A stretch of 64,000 bases of DNA from Hoeflea_A sp040932035 (GTDB lineage Bacteria > Pseudomonadota > Alphaproteobacteria > Rhizobiales > Rhizobiaceae), in NCBI RefSeq assembly GCF_040932035.1, contig NZ_JBFRBB010000001.1, positions 1,736,001 through 1,800,000 of the forward strand. Direction: 5' to 3'. Under the pieces are notes generated by a model. It was not told the DNA's origin. It made no database searches and saw only the letters and a list, made by a program, of their open reading frames with translations. The translations under genes were made by a program, and so were the position numbers. Of the stretch, positions 8,703 through 17,415 are shown one piece after another; position 1 is the first letter of the stretch; each line of letters opens with the position of its first letter.

Positions 8703-9353
8703 TCAACCAGGAAGGTCAGCCAAATTCAGCGGATGATAAACGATATCAGCCAGCGATGAATGCGCCAGCACACGTTCTGCATTGGGAATGTCATTGCCAA
8801 GAGCCTTGGCCTCGGCGGAATGCAGGTCGAAACCGTGCGCCAGCCACCTGGATACGAGACGCTCGCGCAGTTCCCCGATGCCGACCGTCATGAATATGCG
8901 GCAGTCAAACAGCGGTTGAAGCCGTGTCCAGGGTTGGGAATCGAGCAACAGGTAATTGCCCTCTACCAGGACAATTTGGCAGTCTTTATCGACAACGGTT
9001 GAACCAGACCGAACCCTGTCGGCCTCGCGGTCGAATTCGGGTACACCCACATCGGCAGATCCGGATCGCAACTGCTCTATGGTTTCAACAAAGCTCTCGG
9101 CATCAAACGTTTCAGGCGCGCCTTTTTTCTCTCGCAGCCCAAGTGAGTCCAGTGTTGCGTTGTCGAGATGAAATCCATCCATTTGCACGATTGCCGCTCT
9201 GTGGCCGCCAGCGGCCAACTGGCGGCACAGGCGGGAGGACAGTGTCGACTTTCCGACGCCGGGCGGTCCGGCGATGGCGACGAGGCGCCTTCCATTCCGT
9301 TCTTCGCAATCTTCGACGGCTGTTACGAGATCGCTGATAGTCCTGACGATCAT
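8703..9353 (-). CDS. frcK: P-loop nucleoside/sugar kinase-like protein, FrcK-type
   Basis: A 216-residue P-loop protein with Walker A GPPGVGKST near residue 26 and a uridine kinase/pantothenate kinase-like fold (VQMDGFHLDN, then LVEGNYLLLD). The start at 9353 overlaps the frcA stop as ATGA, so it is translationally coupled. In Sinorhizobium the fructose operon is frcBCAK and ends with such a kinase, although its real substrate is unsettled. I assign the name by order and motif, not by alignment. It acts in the cytoplasm, perhaps on the imported sugar. Confidence 0.8.
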   Translation of the reverse strand: MIVRTISDLVTAVEDCEERNGRRLVAIAGPPGVGKSTLSSRLCRQLAAGGHRAAIVQMDGFHLDNATLDSLGLREKKGAPETFDAESFVETIEQLRSGSADVGVPEFDREADRVRSGSTVVDKDCQIVLVEGNYLLLDSQPWTRLQPLFDCRIFMTVGIGELRERLVSRWLAHGFDLHSAEAKALGNDIPNAERVLAHSSLADIVYHPLNLADLPG

Positions 9354-10126
9354 GCAGCTTCCATTTGCTCCGGCAGTTTCGCCCCCGTCATATAGGCCAC
9401 CGCGTCGGACATTGAATGCTCTTTCGGATCGATAACGCAAAGCCTGCGGCCGAGGCGGTGAATGTGGATACGGTCCGCCACTTCGAAAACGTGCGGCATA
9501 TTATGTGAAATCAGCACAATCGGCATGCCCCGCGATTTCACGTCGAGTATCAGATCGAGAACCCGCCGCGATTCCTTGACACCCAGGGCTGCTGTCGGCT
9601 CATCCATGATGATTACCTTGGAGCCGAAGGCGGCAGCGCGGGCAACGGCGACGCCCTGGCGCTGCCCCCCGGACAGCGTTTCGACCGCCTGACCTATATT
9701 CTGGATTGTCAAAAGTCCCAGTTCCGAGAGCTTATCGCGGGCGAATTGCTCCATGGCAGGGCGGTCGAGCTGTCGAAACAGATTGCCGGCCAGCCCTTTT
9801 TTGCGCCACTCGCGTCCGAGGAACATGTTATCGGCGATTGAAAGGGCAGGGGAGAGCGCAAGGTTCTGGTAGACCGTTTCGATGCCGGCCTGCTGCGCCT
9901 CCAGCGGTGTATGGAAATGAACCGAGCTTCCTTCGAGCCTGATCTCGCCCTCTTCCGGAACAACGGCTCCGGAAATGGCCTTGATCATGGTCGACTTTCC
10001 GGCACCGTTGTCGCCGATTACGGCAAGGATTTCACCGGGGTAAAGGTCGAAGTCCGCGTGGTCCAGCGCTACGACGCGGCCGTAGCGTTTTACGAGGTTG
10101 CGGGCGGTCAGGATTGGTTCGGTCAT
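9350..10126 (-). CDS. frcA: Fructose-type ABC transporter ATP-binding protein
   Basis: A 258-residue single ABC domain. Walker A is GDNGAGKST (about residue 38), the signature LSGGQRQGVA is near 140 and Walker B is VIIMDEPTAALG. Most ribose-type (CUT2) ATPases carry two fused ABC domains. The single-domain form is typical of the FrcA branch, which supports the assignment. The start at 10126 overlaps the permease stop as ATGA. The longer open frame upstream of it is only a shadow of the permease gene. Confidence 0.9.
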   Translation of the reverse strand: MTEPILTARNLVKRYGRVVALDHADFDLYPGEILAVIGDNGAGKSTMIKAISGAVVPEEGEIRLEGSSVHFHTPLEAQQAGIETVYQNLALSPALSIADNMFLGREWRKKGLAGNLFRQLDRPAMEQFARDKLSELGLLTIQNIGQAVETLSGGQRQGVAVARAAAFGSKVIIMDEPTAALGVKESRRVLDLILDVKSRGMPIVLISHNMPHVFEVADRIHIHRLGRRLCVIDPKEHSMSDAVAYMTGAKLPEQMEAA

Positions 10127-11199
10127 ACTGCGATCTTCCTTATCCACTGGTCGATTGCGACCGCCGAGATTATGAGCACGCCGATCAGAAGATAGGTCCA
10201 TTGCGGATCCGTGCCGATCATGCGCAGCCCGAGGGAAAAGACGCCGACGATGAGGGCGCCGAACATCATACCGAGGATCGAGCCACGCCCGCCGAAGAGT
10301 GATATTCCGCCGATCACCACGGCTGTGATGGATTCGATATTGGCGAACTGTCCGGCTGTCGGTGAAACGGAACCGATGCGCCCGATAAGGACCCATCCGG
10401 CCAGGGCGCAGATGAGGCCGGCGCACACATAGACCGAGATCAAGGTGCGTTTGACCCTCACACCGGCAAGTTCGGCGGCTTCCGGATCGTCGCCAACGGC
10501 ATAGACGTGACGCCCCCAGGACGTGTGGTTGAGAATATAATGCAGAGCCAGCACAAGCAGCACCATGGTTATGACACCGAAGGTCAGCACGGCACCGCCG
10601 ATCTTTATCTTTTCGCCGAAGAACTGAAGCAGCGGTGCGGCCTTCGAAATGTCCTGGCTGCGGATCGTCTCATTGGCCGAATATAGAAAGTTCGAGGCAA
10701 GGATGATCTGCCACATGCCAAGCGTGACAATGAATGGCGGCAGGCGCACCAGCGCAACAAGCGCTCCGTTGATAAAGCCGCAGGCGCCGCCTACGAGGAA
10801 GCCGCAAAGGACGGCGATTTCCGGTGGAAAGCCATAGCGGAATGTGAACTGGCCCATCACGACGGAGGAAAGCACCATGATCGCGCCGACCGACAGATCG
10901 ATGCCGGCGGTCAAAATGACAAGCGACTGTGCTGCACCGACAAATCCGACGATTGCAACCTGCTGCAGAATAAGGGTGAGCGCAAACGGTGAAAAGAACT
11001 TGGAACCGATGATTGCGCCAAAGATGATCAGTGAAAGAACGAGAACGATGAGTGGTACGGCTGCCGGGTTTGAATGCAACATATGCTGCACCCGTTCGAG
11101 GCCGGAGCGATGCGTATGATCAAAGGAGGCGACTTCTGTCGCGCTTTGATCCAGCACCTGCTCGAAATCCTGTCCTGCGTTGTTAGTAGTTTCGGGCAT
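10123..11199 (-). CDS. frcC: Fructose-type ABC transporter permease
   Basis: A 358-residue permease of the ribose/xylose (CUT2) family with about eight to ten transmembrane helices after a hydrophilic N-terminal tail of about 40 residues. Characteristic segments are GAAQSLVILTAGIDLSVGA (about 110) and GRGSILGMMFGALI near the C-terminus. It forms a homodimeric channel for FrcA and FrcB. The 164-bp gap before it, after frcB, contains a hairpin. Confidence 0.9.
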   Translation of the reverse strand: MPETTNNAGQDFEQVLDQSATEVASFDHTHRSGLERVQHMLHSNPAAVPLIVLVLSLIIFGAIIGSKFFSPFALTLILQQVAIVGFVGAAQSLVILTAGIDLSVGAIMVLSSVVMGQFTFRYGFPPEIAVLCGFLVGGACGFINGALVALVRLPPFIVTLGMWQIILASNFLYSANETIRSQDISKAAPLLQFFGEKIKIGGAVLTFGVITMVLLVLALHYILNHTSWGRHVYAVGDDPEAAELAGVRVKRTLISVYVCAGLICALAGWVLIGRIGSVSPTAGQFANIESITAVVIGGISLFGGRGSILGMMFGALIVGVFSLGLRMIGTDPQWTYLLIGVLIISAVAIDQWIRKIAV

Positions 11200-11314
11200 A
11201 ACCGTTTCCCCGGTTGTGTGACCGCGTCCGGCGATGGCGCCTGCCGCGCCTGACGGAGGCCTTCGCCTGTTTGACTTATTCTGTTTAAAGCGCGGGTTTT
11301 GTAAACTGGCATTT

Positions 11315-11344
11315 AGGTTCCGAGCAGAGTGCTGCCCGGAACCT
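11315..11344 (-). other. Intercistronic stem-loop between frcB and frcC
   Basis: Perfect 8-bp arms (11315-11322 and 11337-11344, AGGTTCCG against CGGAACCT) enclose a 14-nt loop, 19 nt after the frcB stop. No T-run follows. It has the same placement as the hairpins after the other two binding-protein genes of this window. Confidence 0.5.
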
Positions 11345-11363
11345 GGGTTATGTCAGGCCGAGA

Positions 11364-12389
11364 TCAACCCCAGCATTTATCCATGCCCTCTTTGGTGTCG
11401 ATCGATTCAACACCGTCTACCGGCTTGTCGGTAACAAGCGAAACACCGGTGTCAAAGAAGTCTTTACCTTCCGTGTTCTGCGGCTTGGTGCCGTCCTTGG
11501 CCCAGGCAGCGATCGCCTCGATGCCCAGCGCAGCCATGAGAAGCGGATACTGCTGGGACGTCGCACCGATCACGCCTTCATTGACGTTCTGCACACCCGG
11601 GCAACCGCCGTCGACGGAAACGATGAGAACGTCGTTTTCCCGTCCAACCGATTTCAAAGCCTCAAAGGCACCGGCAGCAGACGGTTCGTTGATGGTGTAG
11701 ACGACATTGATACCCGGATCTTTCTGAAGGAGGTTTTCCATGGCGGTGCGCCCACCTTCTTCATTGCCGGCTGTAACTTCGTTGCCGACAATGCGCGGAT
11801 CGTCTTCATCGCCCCATTTGGAAGGATCTTTAAGATCGATCCCGAAGCCTTCCAGAAATCCTTGATCGCGCAATACGCCAACCGAGGGCTGGCTGACCGC
11901 TAGATCGAGCATTGCGATCTTGGCATTGCCGGCCTCGTCGCCAAGGGCGGCGGCTGCCCATTGTCCGATCAGCTTTCCAGCCAGAAAATTGTCCGTTGCG
12001 AAGGTCGCATCGGCGGCGTCGATCGGCTCCAGCGGTGTGTCGAGAGCGATGACCAGCAGGCCCGCATCGCGCGCCTGTGTCACGGCCGGTACGATGCCCT
12101 TGGTGTCGGACGCGGTGATGAGAATACCCTTCGCGCCATCGGCGATGCAGGTCTCGATGGCCGCAACCTGGCTTTCAGAGTCGCCATCTATCTTGCCCGC
12201 GTAGGATTTCAACGTAATGCCAAGCTCGTTTGCCTTGGCTGTCGCACCTTCTTTCATTTTCACAAAGAAGGGGTTTGTGTCGGTTTTTGTGATCAGGCAG
12301 GCGCCGATCTCATCCGCCTGAGCTGTGCCGATGCCCGCCACGCCGAGTGCGAGCGCACCTAGCGTTGCTGAAATAAGTGTCCGTTTCAC
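11364..12389 (-). CDS. frcB: Fructose-type periplasmic sugar-binding protein
   Basis: A 341-residue protein with a signal peptide (residues 1 to about 25, ending AQA-DEIG) and a type I periplasmic binding fold of the ribose-binding class. Motifs include ITKTDTNPFFVKMKEGA at the N-terminus and IVSVDGGCPGVQNV near residue 255. Two cysteines in the mature N- and C-terminal parts resemble FrcB of rhizobia. It delivers sugar (fructose by homology, possibly also ribose or mannose) to FrcC/FrcA. It is the promoter-proximal gene of frcBCAK. Confidence 0.9.
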   Translation of the reverse strand: MKRTLISATLGALALGVAGIGTAQADEIGACLITKTDTNPFFVKMKEGATAKANELGITLKSYAGKIDGDSESQVAAIETCIADGAKGILITASDTKGIVPAVTQARDAGLLVIALDTPLEPIDAADATFATDNFLAGKLIGQWAAAALGDEAGNAKIAMLDLAVSQPSVGVLRDQGFLEGFGIDLKDPSKWGDEDDPRIVGNEVTAGNEEGGRTAMENLLQKDPGINVVYTINEPSAAGAFEALKSVGRENDVLIVSVDGGCPGVQNVNEGVIGATSQQYPLLMAALGIEAIAAWAKDGTKPQNTEGKDFFDTGVSLVTDKPVDGVESIDTKEGMDKCWG

Positions 12390-12630
12390 GATATTCCTCC
12401 CGGTTCAGTCGTCTGTGGTGGCCTGACAACAAGTAGAAGGTGTCATTGGCCTCCGAACGCAAATCCGCGTTCACGGCGTTAGCCGCATGCGGTTTCATTT
12501 GCGTCTATAGTGATGTCGAAAGACCGTTCATCCATCAGGATATCCGGTCCGGCTTCAATGAAGCGGAGCGCCGCCGGCGCGACGCGAAAACCGCAATTCC
12601 AGATTGCCGGTGCACTCCTCTTCATGTGCA

Positions 12631-12659
12631 ATCACATACCGAAACGGCGCGCTTGTCAA
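12631..12659 (-). promoter_or_regulatory. Candidate frcB promoter
   Basis: On the minus strand a perfect -35 TTGACA (12654-12659) lies 17 bp from TGTGAT (12631-12636), a fair -10 hexamer. The -35 overlaps the end of the large inverted repeat by 2 bp. Confidence 0.5.
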
Positions 12660-12686
12660 TAAATAAATCCACTTGATTTATTTATT
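12658..12686. promoter_or_regulatory. ROK-type operator: 12-bp perfect inverted repeat
   Basis: AATAAATAAATC (12658-12669) is exactly mirrored by GATTTATTTATT (12675-12686) around a 5-nt spacer. AT-rich inverted repeats are the usual binding sites of ROK repressors such as XylR and NagC. It lies between frcB and the divergent ROK gene and touches the -35 box of frcB, so repression of frcB is the natural reading. Confidence 0.7.
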
Positions 12687-12777
12687 AGCTGTGCCAAACT
12701 GAATCATCGCGGAAGAAATTGTGAAATTGTGCGATTAGTATGCAAACGCGCGCCGATTCATGCCCGGGAGAAAATAT

Positions 12778-14007
12778 TTGAGCACGCCGGACAATACGGC
12801 ACAGGATATGGATACGCGGATCAGATATCCAAGTGGCGGTTCCAACCAGACACGTGTCAGGGCATACAATGAACGCCTGGTCATGTCGCTCGTGCGCCGT
12901 CACGGCAGTCTGGCAAAGGCCGAAATAGCCCGTCGTACAAGCCTGTCGCCGCAAACGGTCTCCGTCATCATGCGGGCGCTTGAAAAGGACTCGCTTCTAG
13001 TCAGGGGCGAACCAATGCGCGGGCGCGTCGGTCAGCCGTCGATTCCCATGGCGTTGAACCCGGATGCAGTGTTTTCCATAGGCCTTAAAATAGGGAGACG
13101 CAGCGCCGATCTGGTGCTGATGGACTTTGTCGGCGGCGTCCGGCGGCAATTGCACGAGACATTTGCCTACCCCTTGCCGGACCAGATTGTGGATTTTGCC
13201 GCACGGGGCTTGAAGCAGCTGCGTGCCGAACTCAGCAATGAGGCACAGGGCCGCATAGCGGGCATTGGAATTGCTTCACCTTTCGAGCTGTGGAACTGGC
13301 TTGAGCAGGTCGGCGCGCCGTCTAACGAGATGGATGCGTGGCGCAATTTCGATTTTGTCGAGGCAATGCAGAAAATTACCGATCTTCCGGTCATCGTCCA
13401 GAATGATGCGACAGCCGCCTGCGGCGCTGAACTGGTATTTGGCCGCGGCAGGGAATTTGCCGATTTTGCCTACTTCTTTGTCGGTTCATTCATTGGCGGC
13501 GGACTGGTTCTCAACCATGCGGTCTATCCGGGACGCACCGGAAATGCAGGAGCCTTTGGCCCCATTCCGGTGCCGGGTCCGAACGGCAGGCCCCAGCAGC
13601 TGCTGAACCAGGCTTCGATCTTTGTGCTTGAAAACCGGTTGAAACAGGCCGGTATCGACCCTTCGCCCCTTTGGCTGAGTCCGGATGAATGGCCGGACTT
13701 CGGTGACCTGCTCACCGAATGGATCGATGAAACGGCCCGCAATATCGCCATCGCGATTGTAGCGATCGCCGCTATTATCGATGTGGAAGCGGCGCTGATC
13801 GACGGTGGATTTCCCGCTACCGTGCGCAATCGGCTGGTCGAAGCTGTGAAAACCGAACTGGAAAAGCTCGATCTTCAGGGTATCAATGAGCCTCAAGTGG
13901 TGGAAGCGGAAGTCGGCGGCGATGCGCGGGCCATCGGCGGCGCCAGCCTGCCCATATTCGACCGGTTCATGATCGACCAGAACGTGCTGGTCAAGGAACC
14001 GGCATAG
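12778..14007 (+). CDS. frcR: ROK-family transcriptional regulator, FrcR-like
   Basis: I choose the TTG at 12778 (409 residues) because GGGAG lies 7 nt before it. An in-frame ATG at 12760 has no ribosome-binding site. A winged helix-turn-helix covers about residues 30-85 (AEIARRTSLSPQTVSVIMRA). The ROK sugar-kinase-like domain follows, with VQNDATAACGAEL near 205 and GRTGNAGAFGPIPVPG near 252. The ROK zinc motif CxCGxxGC is absent, and the residues present suggest sugar sensing without a metal-bound cysteine cluster. It is divergent from frcBCAK, as frcR is in Sinorhizobium, and is the likely ligand of the inverted repeat at 12658-12686. Confidence 0.88.
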   Translation: MSTPDNTAQDMDTRIRYPSGGSNQTRVRAYNERLVMSLVRRHGSLAKAEIARRTSLSPQTVSVIMRALEKDSLLVRGEPMRGRVGQPSIPMALNPDAVFSIGLKIGRRSADLVLMDFVGGVRRQLHETFAYPLPDQIVDFAARGLKQLRAELSNEAQGRIAGIGIASPFELWNWLEQVGAPSNEMDAWRNFDFVEAMQKITDLPVIVQNDATAACGAELVFGRGREFADFAYFFVGSFIGGGLVLNHAVYPGRTGNAGAFGPIPVPGPNGRPQQLLNQASIFVLENRLKQAGIDPSPLWLSPDEWPDFGDLLTEWIDETARNIAIAIVAIAAIIDVEAALIDGGFPATVRNRLVEAVKTELEKLDLQGINEPQVVEAEVGGDARAIGGASLPIFDRFMIDQNVLVKEPA

Positions 14008-14026
14008 GCCGAAGCTGCCTGAAGTC

Positions 14027-14055
14027 AAAAAAGGCCCGGCCATGAAGGCCGGACC
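14027..14055 (-). terminator. Intrinsic terminator of the EF-hand gene
   Basis: Read on the minus strand, a 9-bp GC-rich stem (14033-14041 with 14047-14055, one G-U pair) with a 5-nt loop is followed by six Ts (14027-14032). It sits about 38 nt after the stop of the EF-hand gene, and may also stop transcription from the ROK gene on the other strand. Confidence 0.85.
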
Positions 14056-14092
14056 GTTTGCCGATCGAAAGTTGGTCAGCAATGTTTCCTGA

Positions 14093-15058
14093 TTATCCCT
14101 TCTGATCCGGTTGGATCGGCTGGACAGGCTGCAGCGGTTTTTTGGCATCGGCCCTGTCGCCGTGCCTGTGCATTTTGCGTTCTGACCGCTTGCCATGGTG
14201 CTTGCCACGCTTCTTGTCGGCTTTTGTGACGACACCGTCACGATTGCGATCGTGCTTCTTCACGAAATCGCTTGTCCGTGCGCTGTACTCTTCCTGCGTG
14301 ACCTGAAGATTGCCGTCCGCATCGAGCTTCTGGAAGCCGCGGACGACGCGGTCGCTGTTCATGTCCTGCCAGACAGTGACGAACTCTTCGAGTGTCACGG
14401 ACTGGTTGCCGTCAGCATCCGCACCGCTAAACAGGGATGTGCGCACCTCGTCGAATTCAGCGCGGGTGATCTTGCCATCCTTGTCGACATCGAAGCGTTC
14501 CATGAGCCGTTCGGCGCCCCTGCCGCCGTGACGCGGTCCGCTGCGCTTGGCCATTTTGCCCTTACCCTTGCCGGCTTCTGCCTTTTCGCCGCGGGCCGGT
14601 TTGGTGAGCTCTCCATTGCCGTCTCGGTCGAGGCGGTTGAACATGCGGTCAGAAGCGGCGTTGAACTCTTCGGTCGTCACCGAACCATCACCATCACGAT
14701 CAAGTTGCTGGAAGGCGCGAACCATACGTCCGTTTGAGCGGTCGAGCCAGGCAGTACGATAGTCCTCGAGTGTGATGACGCCATCTTCTCCGGCGATGTT
14801 GTTGAAGCGTTCGACAATAACCGCGTCGACTTCTTCCTGGGTAATGACACCGTCCTTATTGGTGTCGTAACGCTCAAAGGCACGTTTCATACCGCGATTG
14901 CCGCGCTTGTTGTGCTTTCCCTGGCCGGAATGGGCCATGCGCTTTTCCGCGACGGGTTTGCTGTCGGGAGCCTGCGACTGGGCCATGGAGGGAACAAGGC
15001 TTGCGCCGAGGAACGTTGTGGCCAATAGGGAGACGGCAACCTTCTGTGTGGTTTTCAT
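14093..15058 (-). CDS. Secreted protein with eight EF-hand-like calcium-binding loops
   Basis: From ATG 15058 the protein has 321 residues, with a signal peptide (residues 1 to about 27, ending PSMAQ-SQAP). The start 60 bp upstream would bury that signal. Eight EF-hand-type loops follow: DTNKDGVITQEE, IAGEDGVITLED (first ligand lost), DRDGDGSVTTEE, DRDGNGELTKPA (last ligand lost), DVDKDGKITRAE, DADGNQSVTLEE, DADGNLQVTQEE and DRNRDGVVTKAD. Lysine- and histidine-rich linkers lie after loop 4 and at the C-terminus. It is predicted to be a periplasmic or secreted calcium-binding protein of unknown role. It is divergent to a two-component system that could control it. Confidence 0.88.
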   Translation of the reverse strand: MKTTQKVAVSLLATTFLGASLVPSMAQSQAPDSKPVAEKRMAHSGQGKHNKRGNRGMKRAFERYDTNKDGVITQEEVDAVIVERFNNIAGEDGVITLEDYRTAWLDRSNGRMVRAFQQLDRDGDGSVTTEEFNAASDRMFNRLDRDGNGELTKPARGEKAEAGKGKGKMAKRSGPRHGGRGAERLMERFDVDKDGKITRAEFDEVRTSLFSGADADGNQSVTLEEFVTVWQDMNSDRVVRGFQKLDADGNLQVTQEEYSARTSDFVKKHDRNRDGVVTKADKKRGKHHGKRSERKMHRHGDRADAKKPLQPVQPIQPDQKG

Positions 15059-15271
15059 CGCTCCTGTCCTTTCGGTTTTTTGTTGCGATGATTGAAAGCT
15101 AGTTCGAACTTGTCGCAAAACTACGGTCCAAAAGGCACCATTGTGTCGCTAACTGTGTCTACGGTTGCTGCTGATACATTTTGTTACAATTTCTATTTCC
15201 CCAATGCGCACTAAGCCGCTAACTCTTTGATTAATGAAAGCCGATTTCTACAACCTGAGAGTCTGCTCGGT

Positions 15272-16000
15272 ATGAACGAAGCCAGCGCACACATACTTGT
15301 CGTCGATGACCATCGCGATATTCGCGAGACGCTCGCGCGCTATCTCGTCAAGAATGGGCTGCGCGCATCCGTGGCCGAAAGTGCGGCCCAGGCGCGCAAG
15401 CTGCTTGGCTCAGCCTCCATCGATCTCGTTGTCCTTGACGTCATGATGCCCGGCGAGGACGGCCTTTCGCTTTGCCGTTATCTGGTGGAAAGCGGAGGCG
15501 CGCCGGTTATCCTGCTGACCGCGATGGCGGAAGATACCGACCGCGTCGTCGGGCTGGAGATCGGCGCCGACGACTATGTCACCAAACCGTTCAATCCGCG
15601 TGAGCTTCTTGCTCGCATCCGTGCGGTTCTGCGACGCACGTCGCTGGTGCAAAAGGAACGCGATCCGGTATCCAGCGAACGGCTTGCATTCGATGATTGG
15701 GTTCTCGATCTTTCACGCCGGCATCTCGTCGGGTCGGACGAGGTCATCACGCCTTTGTCCACCGGCGAATTCCAATTGCTTGTTGCCTTTCTCAAGCGGC
15801 CGAAAATGGTCCTGTCGAGGGACCAGCTGCTTGATTTGACGTCCGGGCGCAGCCCGAATGTTTTCGACCGCTCGATTGACAATCAGGTAAGCCGGCTGCG
15901 CCGAAAGATTGAGCGGGACGCCAAAAAACCCGAGCTGATCAAAACCGTCTGGGGCGGCGGCTATACCTTCACTGCGGATGTGCGGGATCCTGACGCATGA
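15272..16000 (+). CDS. OmpR-family response regulator
   Basis: A 242-residue regulator when started at ATG 15272; a TTG 45 bp upstream is possible but lacks a ribosome-binding site. The receiver domain has the acidic pair in VVDDHRDIR, the phosphorylation aspartate in VVLDVMMPGEDG and the lysine in VTKPFNPREL. A C-terminal winged helix (residues about 140-238) ends in the typical IKTVWGGGYTF. The stop overlaps the kinase start as ATGA. The divergent EF-hand gene is a possible target, since two TGTGTC repeats 12 bp apart (15142-15147, 15154-15159) lie between the genes. Confidence 0.92.
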   Translation: MNEASAHILVVDDHRDIRETLARYLVKNGLRASVAESAAQARKLLGSASIDLVVLDVMMPGEDGLSLCRYLVESGGAPVILLTAMAEDTDRVVGLEIGADDYVTKPFNPRELLARIRAVLRRTSLVQKERDPVSSERLAFDDWVLDLSRRHLVGSDEVITPLSTGEFQLLVAFLKRPKMVLSRDQLLDLTSGRSPNVFDRSIDNQVSRLRRKIERDAKKPELIKTVWGGGYTFTADVRDPDA

Positions 16001-17406
16001 GTTGGGACCGCATAAAACTCGTGCCACGCAGCTTGGCCGGTCAGCTCATCGCACTGATCCTTGCGGCGATTGTCGTTTCCCAGGCTTTTACGCTTTGGCT
16101 TTTCACTGACGAGCGGCGGCTCGCATTGCTTGAGCTGGCGGGAGGGCGGGTGGTTTCGCGAACTGCAGCGCTCGTGGAACTGCTGGACGACACGCCGGTG
16201 GCACTGCATGACCAGATCAGACAGGCGGCATCGAGCCCATTGGCCTATTACTGGATATCGAACAATCCGGCGCTGGCAAAGAGCGGTACGGGACCAACGG
16301 TTCTTCGTATCCGTCAAAGCCTCGTCGACGAGATCGGCAGCCAGCGCGATATCCGCACGCAGATTGGCAAGAATATAGCCGTGCCGCGTTACCACCGCGC
16401 CCGCAAGATTGATTCTGACCGCAAGAAAAAGAAAGCGGCAACTCGGCTTGTTCCCATTGTTGTGGCCATGTCCGTGCAGCTCGACAGCGGCCGCTGGCTC
16501 AACATGGCGGCGAGCCTCAATACGCAACCCGGTTCGCTGCAGCGGGTCTTCGTTTCCAGTGGCGTCATTGCCATAGCCGTCACGCTTATCATCGTATTCA
16601 CTGTCCGCAGGCTGACCAGACCATTGCGTAATCTTGCCGAAGCCGCGGATCAACTCGGACGCGGCGCTGAAGGGCTGAACGTTGCGGAGGCAGGGCCCCA
16701 CGAGATCAGAAGCGCTATAAATGCCTTCAACGTCATGCAGGAGCGCCTGACGCGTTATGTTCAGGACCGCACGCGCATGCTGGCTGCCATCAGTCACGAT
16801 TTGCGCACACCGATTACATCGCTCCGGATCAGAGCGGAGTTCATCGAGGATGAGGAAAACCGCAATCGCATTATTGCGACGCTGGACGAGATGCAGCGCA
16901 TGGTGGAGGCGACGCTTGCCTTCGCCCGCGATGAAGCCAACCGTGAAGAACAGAGCCGGGTTGATCTTGGTGAATTCCTCGATGCGATCGTAACCGACTA
17001 TCAGGATATGGGGCAGCCGGTCAGCCTTGAGACCGCGAAGGCAAGCGAAAGCGGGCGGACGATTGCGGTATGCCGCCCGATCGCCATGAAACGGGCCCTG
17101 CGAAATCTTATCGACAATGCTGTGCGTTACGGTGGTGAGGCGGTTATCGGTTATTCCGCCGACGACAAAAACATTTCGATAACGATATCGGACAACGGTC
17201 CGGGCATTCCCGAGGAACAGCTTGATGAGGTGTTTGAACCGTTCCTGCGGCTGGAGGGTTCACGCAGCGAGGAGACCGGCGGTATCGGGTTGGGACTTGC
17301 GATCGCGCGCTCCAACATCCACGCCCATGGCGGAACCCTGATCCTTGAGAACCGGAAAACAGGCGGTTTGACAGCGACGGTGATTTTGCCTGGGGAAGCC
17401 GGCTAG
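15997..17406 (+). CDS. Sensor histidine kinase (EnvZ-like)
   Basis: A 469-residue membrane kinase. A first transmembrane helix at about residues 12-33 and a second near 185-205 flank a periplasmic domain that contains a strongly basic tract (RKKKKAA, about residues 142-148). HAMP follows, then the H-box AAISHDLRTPITSLR with the phosphorylated histidine near residue 266, the N-box RNLIDNAVRYGG and the G-boxes DNGPGIP and GIGLGLAIAR. Cotranscribed with and translationally coupled to the response regulator. The stimulus is unknown; cations are possible given the neighbouring EF-hand protein, but this is only inference. Confidence 0.93.
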   Translation: MSWDRIKLVPRSLAGQLIALILAAIVVSQAFTLWLFTDERRLALLELAGGRVVSRTAALVELLDDTPVALHDQIRQAASSPLAYYWISNNPALAKSGTGPTVLRIRQSLVDEIGSQRDIRTQIGKNIAVPRYHRARKIDSDRKKKKAATRLVPIVVAMSVQLDSGRWLNMAASLNTQPGSLQRVFVSSGVIAIAVTLIIVFTVRRLTRPLRNLAEAADQLGRGAEGLNVAEAGPHEIRSAINAFNVMQERLTRYVQDRTRMLAAISHDLRTPITSLRIRAEFIEDEENRNRIIATLDEMQRMVEATLAFARDEANREEQSRVDLGEFLDAIVTDYQDMGQPVSLETAKASESGRTIAVCRPIAMKRALRNLIDNAVRYGGEAVIGYSADDKNISITISDNGPGIPEEQLDEVFEPFLRLEGSRSEETGGIGLGLAIARSNIHAHGGTLILENRKTGGLTATVILPGEAG

Positions 17407-17415
17407 CCTGCAATA

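Larger units (their letters stand above)
12390..12777. other. Divergent regulatory region between frcB and the ROK gene
   Basis: This 388-bp non-coding stretch holds the frcB promoter, the long inverted repeat described separately and a leader of roughly 230 nt in front of frcB. Within the leader are a 6-bp hairpin (12455-12460 with 12467-12472) and a 10-bp palindrome CCGCATGCGG at 12483-12492. I see no reliable ORF in it. Confidence 0.6.

Noticed and set aside
12483..12492. CCGCATGCGG palindrome in the frcB leader
   Set aside because: A single 10-bp GC-rich palindrome is expected by chance in DNA of this composition, and it is far from the promoter.
13486..14241. A 251-codon minus-strand frame across the end of the ROK gene and the terminator
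   Set aside because: It runs through an intrinsic terminator and opposes the ROK coding sequence; its translation has no domain character.
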